64,000 bases of DNA from assembly GCF_010731115.1 (NCBI RefSeq), contig NZ_AP022616.1, forward strand, positions 806,001 to 870,000, in the 5' to 3' direction. Below are positions 25,358-34,412 of the stretch, in pieces. This DNA is from Mycolicibacterium phocaicum. Lineage in GTDB: Bacteria > Actinomycetota > Actinomycetes > Mycobacteriales > Mycobacteriaceae. Numbering within the stretch: position 1 is the first letter of the stretch; every line of letters starts with the position of its first letter. Under the pieces are notes generated by a model. It ran no database searches. It saw nothing but the letters and a program-made list of their open reading frames with translations, and was not told the origin of the DNA. A program made the position numbers and the translations under genes.

Positions 25358-27688
25358 TTGTCTGATACGAGTGTGGTGGCACCGGTACTGCCGAACGGTG
25401 GCGTGTTGCCATTCCCACCGGTGCCCTCCGCCAGCATTGCCGGCCGGACACTGCAGGAGTCGACGTACCAGCCGCGCACCGTCCCCAAGCGGTTGCACGA
25501 CGACACCCCCAACATCGTCATCGTCCTCATCGATGACGCGGGTCCGGGCCTGCCGTCCACATTCGGCGGCGAAGTGACCACCTCGACACTCGACCGCGTG
25601 TGCGCGGAAGGTGTGTCCTACAACAGGTTTCACACCACCGCCATGTGCTCGCCGACGCGGGCCTCGCTGCTGACCGGCCGTAACCATCACGAGATCGGTA
25701 ACGGGCAGATCGCCGAACTCGCCAACGACTGGGACGGGTATGCGGGCAAGATTCCGCGGTCCAGCGCCACCGTCGCCGAGGTGCTCAAGCAATACGGCTA
25801 TGCCACGTCGGCATTCGGCAAGTGGCACAACACGCCGGCCGAGGAGACCACCGCCGCCGGTCCGTTCGAAAACTGGCCCACCGGTTTGGGTTTCGAGTAC
25901 TTCTACGGATTCCTCGCCGGCGAGGCGTCCCAGTACGAGCCGAACCTGGTGCGCAACACGACCGTCGTCGCGCCGCCGAAGACGGCCGAAGAGGGCTATC
26001 ACCTGTCCGAGGATCTGGCCGACGACGCCATCTCGTGGCTGCGGCGGCACAAGGCCTTCAACGCCGACAAACCGTTCTTCATGTACTGGGCCAGCGGCTG
26101 CCTGCACGGGCCGCAGCACATCATGAAGGAATGGGCGGACAAGTACGCCGGCAAGTTCGATGACGGCTGGGATGCCTACCGCGAGCGGGTGTTCGAGCGA
26201 GCCAAGGACAAGGGCTGGATCCCGCAGGACTGCGCGCTCACCGAACGCGACGAGACGCTGCCGGCCTGGGATGACATCCCCGAGGACGAGAAGCCGTTCC
26301 AGCGGCGCTTGATGGAGGTCGCCGCCGGCTACGCCGAACACGTCGACGTCCAGGTCGGCCGGATCACCGACGAACTCGAAGCCTTGGGCTACGCCGACAA
26401 CACGCTGTTCCTGTACATCTGGGGCGACAACGGCTCGTCGGGCGAAGGGCAGAACGGCACCATCTCGGAGCTGTTGGCACAGAACGGGATTCCGACCACC
26501 GTCCGTCAGCACATCGACGCGCTCGATGAGCTCGGGGGCCTCGATGTCCTGGGCTCTCCCCTGGTGGACAACCAATACCACGCGGGTTGGGCGTGGGCAG
26601 GCAGCACGCCGTACAAGGGCATGAAGCTCCTCGCGTCCGATCTCGGAGGGACGCGGAATCCGCTGGCGGTGCGCTGGCCGGCGAAGATAGCGGCCGACGC
26701 CGTGCCGCGGGCCAACTTCCTGCACTGCAACGACATCGTGCCGACGATCTACGAGGTGGTCGGCATCGAACCCCCGCGCACCGTCTACGGGGAAGCCCAG
26801 ATGCCGCTCGCGGGCGCCAGTTTCGCGCGCACGCTGGCAGACCGGAATGCCGAGGGCGGCAAGAAGACTCAATATTTCGAGATCATGGGCAGCCGCGCCA
26901 TCTACCACGACGGCTGGATGGCTTCGGCGCGCGGGCCGCGGCTGCCGTGGATTCCCGGCCTACCCGAGGGCATGGCAACCTGGACGCCGGACCAGGACGC
27001 GTGGGAGCTGTACAACCTGGACGAGGACTGGTCGCAGGCCAATGATCTCGCGGCGCAGATGCCGGAGAAACTCGCGCAGATGCGGGAGATGTTCGCCATC
27101 GAAGCGGCCCGCAACGCCGTGCTGCCCATCGGTGGCGGGCTGTGGGTTCCCGTCTATCACCCGGAATTGCGGATCGCACCGCCGTTCCGGGAATGGCAGT
27201 TCTCCGGCGACATGATCCGCATGCCCGAGTTCTGCGCTCCGGCCCTGGGCAACAAGAACAACGTGGTGACCATCGACGCCGAGGTCCCGGAGAACGCGTC
27301 GGGGGTGCTGTACGCATTGGGCAGCGGCGCAGGTGGCCTGACCTGCTACCTCGAGGGCGGCCACATCCGCTATGAGTACAACCTGTTCATCCTGCAGCGC
27401 ACCAAGATTCAGTCCGAGGCCGTCATCGCGCCCGGCCGTCACACCATCACGGTGACCACGCAGTACGCCGAGCCACGGCCCGGAGGTCCGCTGGACATCA
27501 CCATCGCCGTCGACGGCGAGACGGTGGCCACCGGACAGGTTCCGATCAGCGCGCCGCTGCTGTTCACCGCGAACGACTGCCTCGACATCGGCACCTGCCT
27601 GGGGTCGCCGGTGTCGATGGACTACCGCGAACGCGCACCCTTCCCGTTCGAGGGTCACATCCACAACGTCCACGTCGCCTACACGTAG
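25358..27688 (+). CDS. Type I sulfatase (arylsulfatase family)
   Basis: A 776-residue formylglycine-dependent sulfatase. The metal-site strand PNIVIVLIDDAG is at 51-62 and the active-site motif C-S-P-T-R begins at C97, the Cys that sulfatase-modifying enzyme turns into formylglycine. Downstream are GKWHNTP with the active-site Lys and His, and LFLYIWGDNGSSGEGQNG with the second metal-binding Asp-Asn pair. The C-terminal 200 residues are a beta-sandwich extension as in the long AtsA/AtsD-type mycobacterial sulfatases. There is no signal peptide. The TTG start has AAAGAGGGG upstream. It follows the unknown gene at 24128 by 111 bp. Confidence 0.94.
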   Translation: MSDTSVVAPVLPNGGVLPFPPVPSASIAGRTLQESTYQPRTVPKRLHDDTPNIVIVLIDDAGPGLPSTFGGEVTTSTLDRVCAEGVSYNRFHTTAMCSPTRASLLTGRNHHEIGNGQIAELANDWDGYAGKIPRSSATVAEVLKQYGYATSAFGKWHNTPAEETTAAGPFENWPTGLGFEYFYGFLAGEASQYEPNLVRNTTVVAPPKTAEEGYHLSEDLADDAISWLRRHKAFNADKPFFMYWASGCLHGPQHIMKEWADKYAGKFDDGWDAYRERVFERAKDKGWIPQDCALTERDETLPAWDDIPEDEKPFQRRLMEVAAGYAEHVDVQVGRITDELEALGYADNTLFLYIWGDNGSSGEGQNGTISELLAQNGIPTTVRQHIDALDELGGLDVLGSPLVDNQYHAGWAWAGSTPYKGMKLLASDLGGTRNPLAVRWPAKIAADAVPRANFLHCNDIVPTIYEVVGIEPPRTVYGEAQMPLAGASFARTLADRNAEGGKKTQYFEIMGSRAIYHDGWMASARGPRLPWIPGLPEGMATWTPDQDAWELYNLDEDWSQANDLAAQMPEKLAQMREMFAIEAARNAVLPIGGGLWVPVYHPELRIAPPFREWQFSGDMIRMPEFCAPALGNKNNVVTIDAEVPENASGVLYALGSGAGGLTCYLEGGHIRYEYNLFILQRTKIQSEAVIAPGRHTITVTTQYAEPRPGGPLDITIAVDGETVATGQVPISAPLLFTANDCLDIGTCLGSPVSMDYRERAPFPFEGHIHNVHVAYT

Positions 27689-27741
27689 GCGGCCCATCTC
27701 CGACTTCTGCTTGATGTGCCCGCCGGTCGAGGGCTGCCGGG

Positions 27742-28794
27742 TCACCGGCTGATCGAATGCACCAGGTCGATCGCCGCACCGAGGGTCGCGAACCGTTCCT
27801 CGAGCGTGTCGCCCGCCGGGTAGATCCGGACGGTGTCGACGCCCGCGTCGCACCACACCTGCAGGCGGTCACGCACCATGTCCGGGGTACCGATCAAGGT
27901 GGTGGCCAGAATCATGTCGTCGGTGATCAGCGCCGCCGCGCCGGCGCGGTCACCGGACTGCCAGCGTTCGCGGACCGCGGCCGCGATCTCGGCCCAGCCC
28001 TGCCGGCTGTACGCCTGGTTGTAGAAATTTGTCGAGGCCGAGCCCATTCCACCGAGACTGAACGCCAACTCGGACTTCCGGGCGTCGATCATCGTCTTGA
28101 GGTGGGCCTCGTCACGAGCGAACGACACCTCGGCGCCCTGGCAGATGTCGAGATCGGCGCGGCTGCGTTGCGAACGGGTCAGACCCTCGTCCAGGTGCGC
28201 GAAATACGCCTCGTCCGCGCCTTCAGGAACGAAGCTGGTGCCGAGCCAGCCATCGGCGACCTCGCCGGTCAACCGCAACATGGCGGGCGTGAGACTGGCG
28301 ATGTACAGCGGTATTTCGTGCTCCGCCCGCATCGACAGCCGCATCGGCTTGACATCGCCGCCCGGCAACGGGACCTGGAACTGCTTGCCGGCGTAAGAAA
28401 CCCGGTCGCCGGCGGCGGCTTGGCGGATGATGTCGATGGTCTCGCGCATCCGGCCCAGCGGCTTGGCGAACGGCACGCCGTGCAGTCCCTCGATGACCTG
28501 AGGTCCCGAGGCACCGAGGCCCAGCAGGAAGCGCCCGCCGGACAGATTCGACAGCGTGATCGCGGCCTGCGCGATGGCCACCGGCGTCCGGGTGCCGAGC
28601 TGAATGATGCCGGAGCCCAACAACATCCGCTCCGTACATGCCGCGTAGTACCCCAGTGCAGACGGCGCGTCGGATCCCCACGCCTCGGCGACCCAACAGA
28701 TGTCCAGACCCATCTTCTCGGCCTCGGAGACGAAAAGTCTCTGGTGGTCCCAGTTTCCGAGGCTCGCGGCCTCGACCGTCGTCGCCGCGCGCAT
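27742..28794 (-). CDS. LLM-class flavin- or F420-dependent oxidoreductase
   Basis: A 350-residue luciferase-like enzyme with the single TIM-barrel fold: MGLDICWVAEAWGSDAPSALG, then MLLGSGIIQLGTRTPVAIAQAA, GRFLLGLGASGPQVIEGLHG, and PLYIASLTPAMLRLTGEVADGWLGTSF. These are family signatures of F420- or FMN-dependent oxidoreductases. Mycobacteria use many F420-dependent versions, and GxGxSGPQVIEG is common in those. The ATG overlaps the SRPBCC stop by 1 nt (TGATG), making this the third gene of a TetR-SRPBCC-LLM operon. Confidence 0.9.
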   Translation of the reverse strand: MRAATTVEAASLGNWDHQRLFVSEAEKMGLDICWVAEAWGSDAPSALGYYAACTERMLLGSGIIQLGTRTPVAIAQAAITLSNLSGGRFLLGLGASGPQVIEGLHGVPFAKPLGRMRETIDIIRQAAAGDRVSYAGKQFQVPLPGGDVKPMRLSMRAEHEIPLYIASLTPAMLRLTGEVADGWLGTSFVPEGADEAYFAHLDEGLTRSQRSRADLDICQGAEVSFARDEAHLKTMIDARKSELAFSLGGMGSASTNFYNQAYSRQGWAEIAAAVRERWQSGDRAGAAALITDDMILATTLIGTPDMVRDRLQVWCDAGVDTVRIYPAGDTLEERFATLGAAIDLVHSISR

Positions 28795-29300
28795 CAGCTC
28801 TCGGCCCGCTGCTTGATGTGCGCCAGCACGCACTGCATCCCGGACTCGAATTCGCGGAGCCGGTTGAAGACGATCTTCTGTTCCTTGTCGGGCATCCGGG
28901 CGATCGCCAGCGACAAGCCCGACGGCGCGGGACCCATCTGAGCCCATTCCGCCAGGCGCGTTCCGGTGCCCTCGGGACGAAGGCTCAAGCGCCAGGTTGC
29001 GGTCGGATTGCCGGCATCGCCGATGGCCCAGGCCATCACGTGCTGTGGTTCGTACTCGACGATCTCGCACTCCGTCGACCAGTCACCGAGTGCGGGGTGG
29101 CTGTTGTGGCCGACGAAGCGGGCACCGAGACAGGGTGCGTCGCAGTCCCCGAGCCACTCGACTCGCTGCAGCTCGGAACTGCACTCGGGCATCACCGTGA
29201 TGTCCGAGGCCAGTTCCCACACCCGTGCCACGGGCGCGTCGATCCACGTCGAGACCTCGACGGTCGGGGCGTCGGCATACACCGCACCGGTCCACTCCAT
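28794..29300 (-). CDS. SRPBCC-family (START-like) protein
   Basis: A 168-residue protein of the SRPBCC/polyketide-cyclase-like fold: EVSTWIDAPVARVWELASDI at the start, GARFVGHNSHPALGDWSTECEIVEYEPQHVMAWAI in the middle and a long C-terminal helix. Such proteins bind hydrophobic ligands in a deep cavity and sometimes act as cyclases or hydrolases. GAAGGGAAG upstream of the ATG at 29300 supports the start. It is sandwiched between a TetR gene and an LLM oxidoreductase on one transcript, so it may bind or process that enzyme's substrate. Confidence 0.88.
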   Translation of the reverse strand: MEWTGAVYADAPTVEVSTWIDAPVARVWELASDITVMPECSSELQRVEWLGDCDAPCLGARFVGHNSHPALGDWSTECEIVEYEPQHVMAWAIGDAGNPTATWRLSLRPEGTGTRLAEWAQMGPAPSGLSLAIARMPDKEQKIVFNRLREFESGMQCVLAHIKQRAES

Positions 29301-29304
29301 GAGT

Positions 29305-29901
29305 TCAACTTCCCTTCGGTGTACTTGCGCCGGCGGCAAAGAGGGTCCGGGCCGCCAACAGCAGCTTCAGTTCGGCGTTGACATCGTCGAGTGGCTGCAG
29401 GCTCGATGTGGCGCGGCACATGGTGATCGCACCTTCGATGGCACCGAGCGACATGGTGGCGAGCCGGCGGGCAACGACGGTGCCGACGCCATCGGCCACG
29501 AGGCAATCGGTGACCAACTGATGCCAGGTGCGGAAGATCTGATTGGCATGCTGCGCCAGCGCCGAGCCCGGCGCGGCACTGACGGCAATGGACACCACCG
29601 GGCAGCCGACGGCGAACTTGTTCTGGCGCAGCAGCTTCCGCCAGAACCCCGTGACGGCGTCGACCACGGCGGCCGGACCGTCAGGTGCCGCTTTGGAGAT
29701 CAGCCGGGAGATGGCATCGCCGCTGAGCTGCGCGGCCTCGTCGATGATCTGGGCACGTCCGTCTGGAAAGTGATGGTAGATGGAGCCTCGTGGCGCGCCG
29801 CTGCGGCTCAGCACGTCATCGAGCGTGACACCGTCAACGCCGCGCTCACGCAAGAGCTCGACTGCGGCGAGCACCATGGACTGGCGAGTGTCGGGCGGCA
29901 T
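29305..29901 (-). CDS. TetR-family regulator, first gene of the SRPBCC-LLM operon
   Basis: A 198-residue TetR protein of the YcdC/LmrA-like group. The helix-turn-helix is VTLDDVLSRSGAPRGSIYHHFPDGRAQII at about 25-53, with the Pro-Arg-Gly-Ser-Ile-Tyr-His-His-Phe pattern typical of that group. The ligand domain has VGCPVVSIAVSAAPGS. CAGGAG precedes the ATG. It is co-directional with its target genes, with only 4 bp to the SRPBCC start, and two matching 16-bp palindromes lie upstream, so it is probably self-regulated. Confidence 0.9.
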   Translation of the reverse strand: MPPDTRQSMVLAAVELLRERGVDGVTLDDVLSRSGAPRGSIYHHFPDGRAQIIDEAAQLSGDAISRLISKAAPDGPAAVVDAVTGFWRKLLRQNKFAVGCPVVSIAVSAAPGSALAQHANQIFRTWHQLVTDCLVADGVGTVVARRLATMSLGAIEGAITMCRATSSLQPLDDVNAELKLLLAARTLFAAGASTPKGS

Positions 29902-29938
29902 CGGGCGACTCCTGGCGGGCGGATCAATCAGGTCGAAT

Positions 29939-29954
29939 TATGATCACAGTCATA
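29939..29954. promoter_or_regulatory. Palindrome TATGA-N6-TCATA, operator copy 1
   Basis: TATGATCACAGTCATA lies 38 bp upstream of the TetR ATG at 29901. A second site with the same outer five bases on each side and the same length is at 30023-30038. The pair fits cooperative binding by the adjacent TetR. Confidence 0.6.
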
Positions 29955-30022
29955 TTGGTGAGTCAATGTCACGCCCGAGATGCAGGAAGAACTGCACTGC
30001 CGCGACGCTGGAGCAGGTCGAT

Positions 30023-30038
30023 TATGAGTCAACTCATA
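30023..30038. promoter_or_regulatory. Palindrome TATGAGT-CA-ACTCATA, operator copy 2
   Basis: A 16-bp site with perfect 7-bp arms, starting 84 bp from copy 1, close to eight helical turns. It sits just after the FAAL stop (30048 on the minus strand) and upstream of the TetR promoter. Confidence 0.62.
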
Positions 30039-30047
30039 GCGCAATGG

Positions 30048-31850
30048 CTACAGCGCGTCCGCCAGATAAGCGGCTCTACAGGCGCGGCGCGCCAGCTTCC
30101 CGCTGGTGGTTCGCGGGATGCCACCGGCGGGCAGCAGCCGAACGTCGGCGACGGCCACGCCGTGACGCTCCGCGACGAGTGCGCCGACCGACTCGATCGC
30201 CGGCTGCGGATCATGGCGGGCCGTGCCCGACGCCCGTTCAGCGATGATCACGAGCCGCTCGCCGCCGTCGCCTGGCACACTGAACGCCGCCACATAGCCA
30301 CGCCGCACGAGGGGTGACGCATCGGCGGCCGTCGTCTCGAGGTGCTGCGGATAGTGGTTCTGCCCGCCGATTGTGATCACATCGGCCAGACGGCCCGTGA
30401 CGTACAACTCGCCGTCGAGGTAGAAACCCAGATCGCCTGTCCGCAACCAGGATCCGTCGACGTCGGAGCCGTCGGCGTGACTGTTCAGCGGCAAGGCGCC
30501 GTGCAGCCGGGCATGGAAAACGTCACGAGTCACCTCCGGCTGACCCCAGTAACCGCGGCCGATGTTGTTGCCCTGCAACCAGATCTCGCCGACTCGGCCG
30601 TCGGGTTGTTCGATTCCCGTGGCCGGGTCCACCATCACCGCCCAGAGACTGCTTGCCGGCTGCCCGCAGGCCACCTGCGCAACCGCGCCCGGGGCGTCCT
30701 CGGACACCGGCACCGCAACGCCCGACGCCAGCTGCTCGCGGTCGAAGTACCGCACCGTCGCTTCCGCGTCCGGCGCGATGTTGGAGACGAAAAGTGTGGC
30801 CTCGGCGATGCCGTACGACGGTTTGATCGCGGTCTTCGGCAGTCCGTACGATTCGAAGACCGAGTTGAAGCTCTTGATGGCGTCCATGCTGACCGGCTCC
30901 GAACCGACGATCATCACCACATTCGCCAGGTCGATGTCGTCACCCGGGCTCGGCGCACCACGGTGCGCCGCCCACTCGTAGGCGAAATTCGGTGCGGCGG
31001 TGACCACTCGGCCTACCTTCGAACCGTCCGACAACGCCTGGATCCACCGCAGCGGCCGGCGGATGAACGCGGTGGGCGACATCAGTGTCGAGTGACCGCC
31101 GTACACCGTGGGAAAGCCGATCATCGACAGACCCATGTCGTGATACAGCGGTAGCCAGCTGACGCCATGGGTGTTGCGGTCCAGCATGTCGATGGACAGG
31201 ATCATCTGAATCAGGTTGGTGCCCACGGCTTTATGGGTGATCTCCACGCCGACCGGCGGTCGGGTCGCTCCTGAGGTGTACTGCAGGTGCGAGACGTCGT
31301 CGATCTCGAGATCGACGGGTTCGAACGAAACGCCCGCGTCGTCCGGCACCTCGTCGGTGGCGATGACGGTCGGAGTGCCCAGATCCGGGTGCGCCGAGAG
31401 GAATTCGGTGACCGCCGACCGCGCCGCCGCCGTCGTCAAGATCGCCGCCGGCCGCGCGTCGTGGAGTGCCGTGTCCAAACGCTCTGCATGCCCGGGCAAT
31501 TCGGGCGCGAACAGCGGCACCGCAATGGCGCCGGCCTTGATCGCCGCGAAGAATCCGAAGACGTAGTCGAGCCCTTGCGACGCCATGATGGCGACGCGAT
31601 CACCGCGCTGCGTGACGGCCTGCACCCGGGCCGCGATGGCCGCAAGCCGCACGCCGAGCTCCGACCAGGTCACCTCGAAAGTGCGCGCTTCGGTGCCGGA
31701 GTAATCCAGGTAGCGGTATGCCACCATGTCCGGCAGATGCGCGACGTTCCCGTCGATGAGGGCGATCAGCGTCGCGCCGGGCGGCAGCGTCACTGCCCCC
31801 GCTTCGTCGACGCAGTCCTCGATCTGGAAAAGGCCGCTGCCCCGTGTCAT
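30048..31850 (-). CDS. Fatty-acyl-AMP ligase (FadD, FAAL type)
   Basis: A 600-residue adenylating enzyme of the FAAL group, which activates fatty acids as acyl-AMP for transfer to acyl carrier proteins rather than to CoA. Motifs in order: HLQYTSGATRPPVGVEITHKA (A3 phosphate loop), SWLPLYHDMGL, SYGIAEATLFVS (A5), SWLRTGDLGFYLDGELYVTGRLADVITIGGQNHYPQ (A7-A8, the NHYP signature separating FAALs from acyl-CoA ligases) and a C-terminal TSGKLARRA with the catalytic Lys. FAALs usually sit beside a polyketide synthase; none is in this window. The ATG at 31850 gives family length. Regulation is not evident. Confidence 0.92.
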   Translation of the reverse strand: MTRGSGLFQIEDCVDEAGAVTLPPGATLIALIDGNVAHLPDMVAYRYLDYSGTEARTFEVTWSELGVRLAAIAARVQAVTQRGDRVAIMASQGLDYVFGFFAAIKAGAIAVPLFAPELPGHAERLDTALHDARPAAILTTAAARSAVTEFLSAHPDLGTPTVIATDEVPDDAGVSFEPVDLEIDDVSHLQYTSGATRPPVGVEITHKAVGTNLIQMILSIDMLDRNTHGVSWLPLYHDMGLSMIGFPTVYGGHSTLMSPTAFIRRPLRWIQALSDGSKVGRVVTAAPNFAYEWAAHRGAPSPGDDIDLANVVMIVGSEPVSMDAIKSFNSVFESYGLPKTAIKPSYGIAEATLFVSNIAPDAEATVRYFDREQLASGVAVPVSEDAPGAVAQVACGQPASSLWAVMVDPATGIEQPDGRVGEIWLQGNNIGRGYWGQPEVTRDVFHARLHGALPLNSHADGSDVDGSWLRTGDLGFYLDGELYVTGRLADVITIGGQNHYPQHLETTAADASPLVRRGYVAAFSVPGDGGERLVIIAERASGTARHDPQPAIESVGALVAERHGVAVADVRLLPAGGIPRTTSGKLARRACRAAYLADAL

Positions 31851-31892
31851 GGGTCCAGCCTAGGCACCAGGGACAGTCACCGAATGTGGGGC

Positions 31893-33020
31893 TCACCACG
31901 CACGTCGGGACCATTCCTCGGCCAGCAGCTCGTAGGAGCGCACCCGATCCCGGTGGTCGTGTGTGATGGTGGTGATGATCAACTCGTCGGCACCGGTGGC
32001 GTCGCGCAGCCGCTCCAGCTTGTCGGCGACCTGTGCGGCGGACCCGACGAACTGGGTGTCCACGCGGTCGGCGACGAGCTCGCGTTCGGCGGCCGTCCAG
32101 GTGTGCGCCCGCGCTTCGGCCGGCGTCGGAAACGGGATGGCCCCTTCGGCGGTGCGGATGCTGCGCACCCACAGACCGTATCCGGTGGCGAGCTCGCGGG
32201 CGGTCGCCTCATCGTCGGCGACGACGACATCCGCCGACACGGCGACGTAGGGCTCGTCGAGTTCGGCCGACGGGCGGAACGCGGCCCGGTACGCGTCGGT
32301 CGCCTCGAGGACCGATGCCGGAGCGACGTGGTAGTTGCTCGCGAACCGCAGGCCCTGCGTGCCGGCGACTTCGGCGCTCTCACCGGCGCTGCTGCCGAGG
32401 ATCCAGAGCTGGAGATCGGCGCCTTCCCCGGGCACGACCCGTGCCGCCAAGCCGTCCGCGTTGCGGTAGCGCCCGGCGAGCAACGCCAGGATGTCGTTGA
32501 TCTGGTCGGTGTAGTCCTGCGATTGCGCGCCGGGAAGCTGGAGCAGCGCCCGTTGCAGCGCGAACCGCGGAGACTGCAACAGCGGCCGCGGATCGAACTT
32601 CGGCGGAATCAGCAGCCCGTTCGCACCATCGGCGGCCCGGGTGCCCACCGAGGCACTCACCGGCACCTTGGGATCGCGCGGCTTCCCACCGGAGCGTCCC
32701 AGGCCGAGGTCGAACCGGCCCGGATGCAGCGCGTCGAGCAGACCGAACTCCTCCACCGTAGCCACCGCGGTCCGGTGGCCCATCTGCACAGCCCCCGAGC
32801 CCAGTCGAATCGTCGAGGTCTCCGCAGCGGTCAGCGCGAGAAGCACTGCCGGTGAGGTGCCGGCAATGCCGGGATTGAGGTGGTGTTCGGCGAACCAATA
32901 GCGGGCGTAGCCCAGGGCCTCCGCGCGCTTGGCGAGGTCGACGCTGTTGCGTAGCGCCTGCGGCGCAGTCGAACCCGACGAGATCGGCACCAGATCGAGC
33001 ACTGTCAGTGGAGTCGCCAT
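31893..33020 (-). CDS. LLM-class flavin-dependent oxidoreductase, third gene of a sulphur/nitrogen-type operon
   Basis: A 375-residue luciferase-like monooxygenase of the two-chain-luciferase-related group: LTVLDLVPISSGSTAPQALRNSVDLAKRAEALGYARYWFAEHHLNPGIAG is diagnostic in its WFAEHHxxPGxAGTSPAVLL core. HPGRFDLGLGRSGG and a C-terminal SYELLAEEWSRR follow. FMN is the likely cofactor. The ATG lies 4 nt after the stop of the NtaA-like gene upstream, so three monooxygenases form one operon (35578 to 31893). The substrate is unknown. Confidence 0.9.
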   Translation of the reverse strand: MATPLTVLDLVPISSGSTAPQALRNSVDLAKRAEALGYARYWFAEHHLNPGIAGTSPAVLLALTAAETSTIRLGSGAVQMGHRTAVATVEEFGLLDALHPGRFDLGLGRSGGKPRDPKVPVSASVGTRAADGANGLLIPPKFDPRPLLQSPRFALQRALLQLPGAQSQDYTDQINDILALLAGRYRNADGLAARVVPGEGADLQLWILGSSAGESAEVAGTQGLRFASNYHVAPASVLEATDAYRAAFRPSAELDEPYVAVSADVVVADDEATARELATGYGLWVRSIRTAEGAIPFPTPAEARAHTWTAAERELVADRVDTQFVGSAAQVADKLERLRDATGADELIITTITHDHRDRVRSYELLAEEWSRRAW

Positions 33021-33023
33021 GGT

Positions 33024-34412
33024 CTACGACGCCACTTCGGCGGAGAGATTCGTGCGGGCGGCCGGACGCGGCAGTGGCGCCAGTCCCAGGTGGTCGCGCA
33101 ACGTCGCACCTGCGTAGTCGGTGCGGTATGTGCCGCGCTCCTGCAGCAGCGGCACCACCCGGTCGACGAACGGATCGAGTCCGCCGGGGGTGAGGTGTGG
33201 GACGAGGATGAAGCCGTCGCTGGCGTCGGCCTGGACGAACTCGTCGATTGTCGCCGCGATGGTCTGCGGCGATCCGATGAACGACTGCCGCCCGGTGACT
33301 TCGACGATCAGCTCACGGGTGGTGAGCTTCCGCGTCTCGGCCTTGGCCCGCCACTCGGCGGCGATCGCGAGCGGGTCCCGGAACATGCGCACACTCGCCC
33401 GGCCGCGGGCGATGGTGTTCTCCCCCACGACCGGGTCCACCGCCGGCAGCGGTCCGTCCGGGTCGTGATCGGAAAGGTCGCGGTTCCAGAGCTGTTCGAG
33501 AAACTTGATCGCCGTCTGCCCGGACACCTGCGCGAGCCGGATCTCGTGGGCGAGGTCGGCCGCCTCGTCGTCGGTGTCGCCGATCACGAACGTCGCGGCC
33601 GGCAGGATCAGCAACTCGTCGTGGCGCCGCCCGTAGCGTGCCAGCCTGCCCTTGACGTCGGTATAGAACGCCTGCCCGGCCTCCAGGGTGCTGTGCCGGG
33701 AGAAGATGGCGTCCGCCGCGGACGCCGCGAACTCACGGCCTTCGTCCGAGTCGCCCGCCTGGAAGATCACCGGGCGCCCCTGCGGGGTGCGCGGCACGTT
33801 GAACCGGCCGTGGATGTCGAAGTGGCTGTCCGTGTGCGCGAACGCGCCGGCATCGGGATCGGACAGGAACACACCGCCGGTCTTGTCCGCCACGATCTCG
33901 TCACCGCGCCACGAGTCGAACAGCTCGAGCGTCGTCTGCAGGAACGTCTTGGCCCGCTCGTAGCGCTGGTCCTCCGCCAGGAACCCACCGCGGCGAAAGT
34001 TCTCGCCCGTGAAGGCATCCCACGATGTCACGACGTTCCAGGCCGCGCGCCCCTCGGACAGGTGGTCCAGCGAGGCGAACTGCCGAGCCACCTCGTAGGG
34101 TTCGTTGAAGGTCGAATTGATGGTGCCGGTCAAGCCGATTCGCTCGGTCACCGCGGCCAGCGCCGCCAGCACCGTGAAGGTGTCCGGACGCCCGACGACG
34201 TCGAGGTCGTAGATCTGGCCGTTCTGCTCACGCAGGCGCAATCCCTCGGCCAGGAAGAGGAAATCGAACTTGCCGCGCTCGGCCGTCTTCGCGAAGTGCG
34301 CGAATGAGCTGAACTCGATGTGGCTGCCGGCCGCCGGGTCACTCCACACCGTGGTGTTGTTGACGCCCGGAAAGTGCGCCGCGAGGTGAATCTGCTTGAC
34401 GGGCTTGTTCAT
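33024..34412 (-). CDS. NtaA/SnaA/DszA-family FMN-dependent monooxygenase
   Basis: A 462-residue monooxygenase of the nitrilotriacetate/dibenzothiophene-sulfone/pristinamycin synthase group. Marks are HLAAHFPGVNNTTVWSDPAAGSHIEF at the start, FDFLFLAEGLRLRE, ERIGLTGTINSTFNEPYEVARQFASLDHLSEGRAAWNVVTS, and GRPVIFQAGDSDEGREFAA. These enzymes use FMNH2 and oxygen to cleave C-N or C-S bonds or oxidise ketones, with reduced flavin from a separate reductase. The ATG at 34412 has AAGGAG upstream and overlaps the preceding stop (ATGA). It is the middle gene of a three-monooxygenase operon. Confidence 0.93.
   Translation of the reverse strand: MNKPVKQIHLAAHFPGVNNTTVWSDPAAGSHIEFSSFAHFAKTAERGKFDFLFLAEGLRLREQNGQIYDLDVVGRPDTFTVLAALAAVTERIGLTGTINSTFNEPYEVARQFASLDHLSEGRAAWNVVTSWDAFTGENFRRGGFLAEDQRYERAKTFLQTTLELFDSWRGDEIVADKTGGVFLSDPDAGAFAHTDSHFDIHGRFNVPRTPQGRPVIFQAGDSDEGREFAASAADAIFSRHSTLEAGQAFYTDVKGRLARYGRRHDELLILPAATFVIGDTDDEAADLAHEIRLAQVSGQTAIKFLEQLWNRDLSDHDPDGPLPAVDPVVGENTIARGRASVRMFRDPLAIAAEWRAKAETRKLTTRELIVEVTGRQSFIGSPQTIAATIDEFVQADASDGFILVPHLTPGGLDPFVDRVVPLLQERGTYRTDYAGATLRDHLGLAPLPRPAARTNLSAEVAS

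Noticed and set aside
25337..26908. A 523-residue minus-strand frame across the sulfatase
   Set aside because: Antisense to a gene with an intact sulfatase motif; no ribosome site and no recognisable domain.
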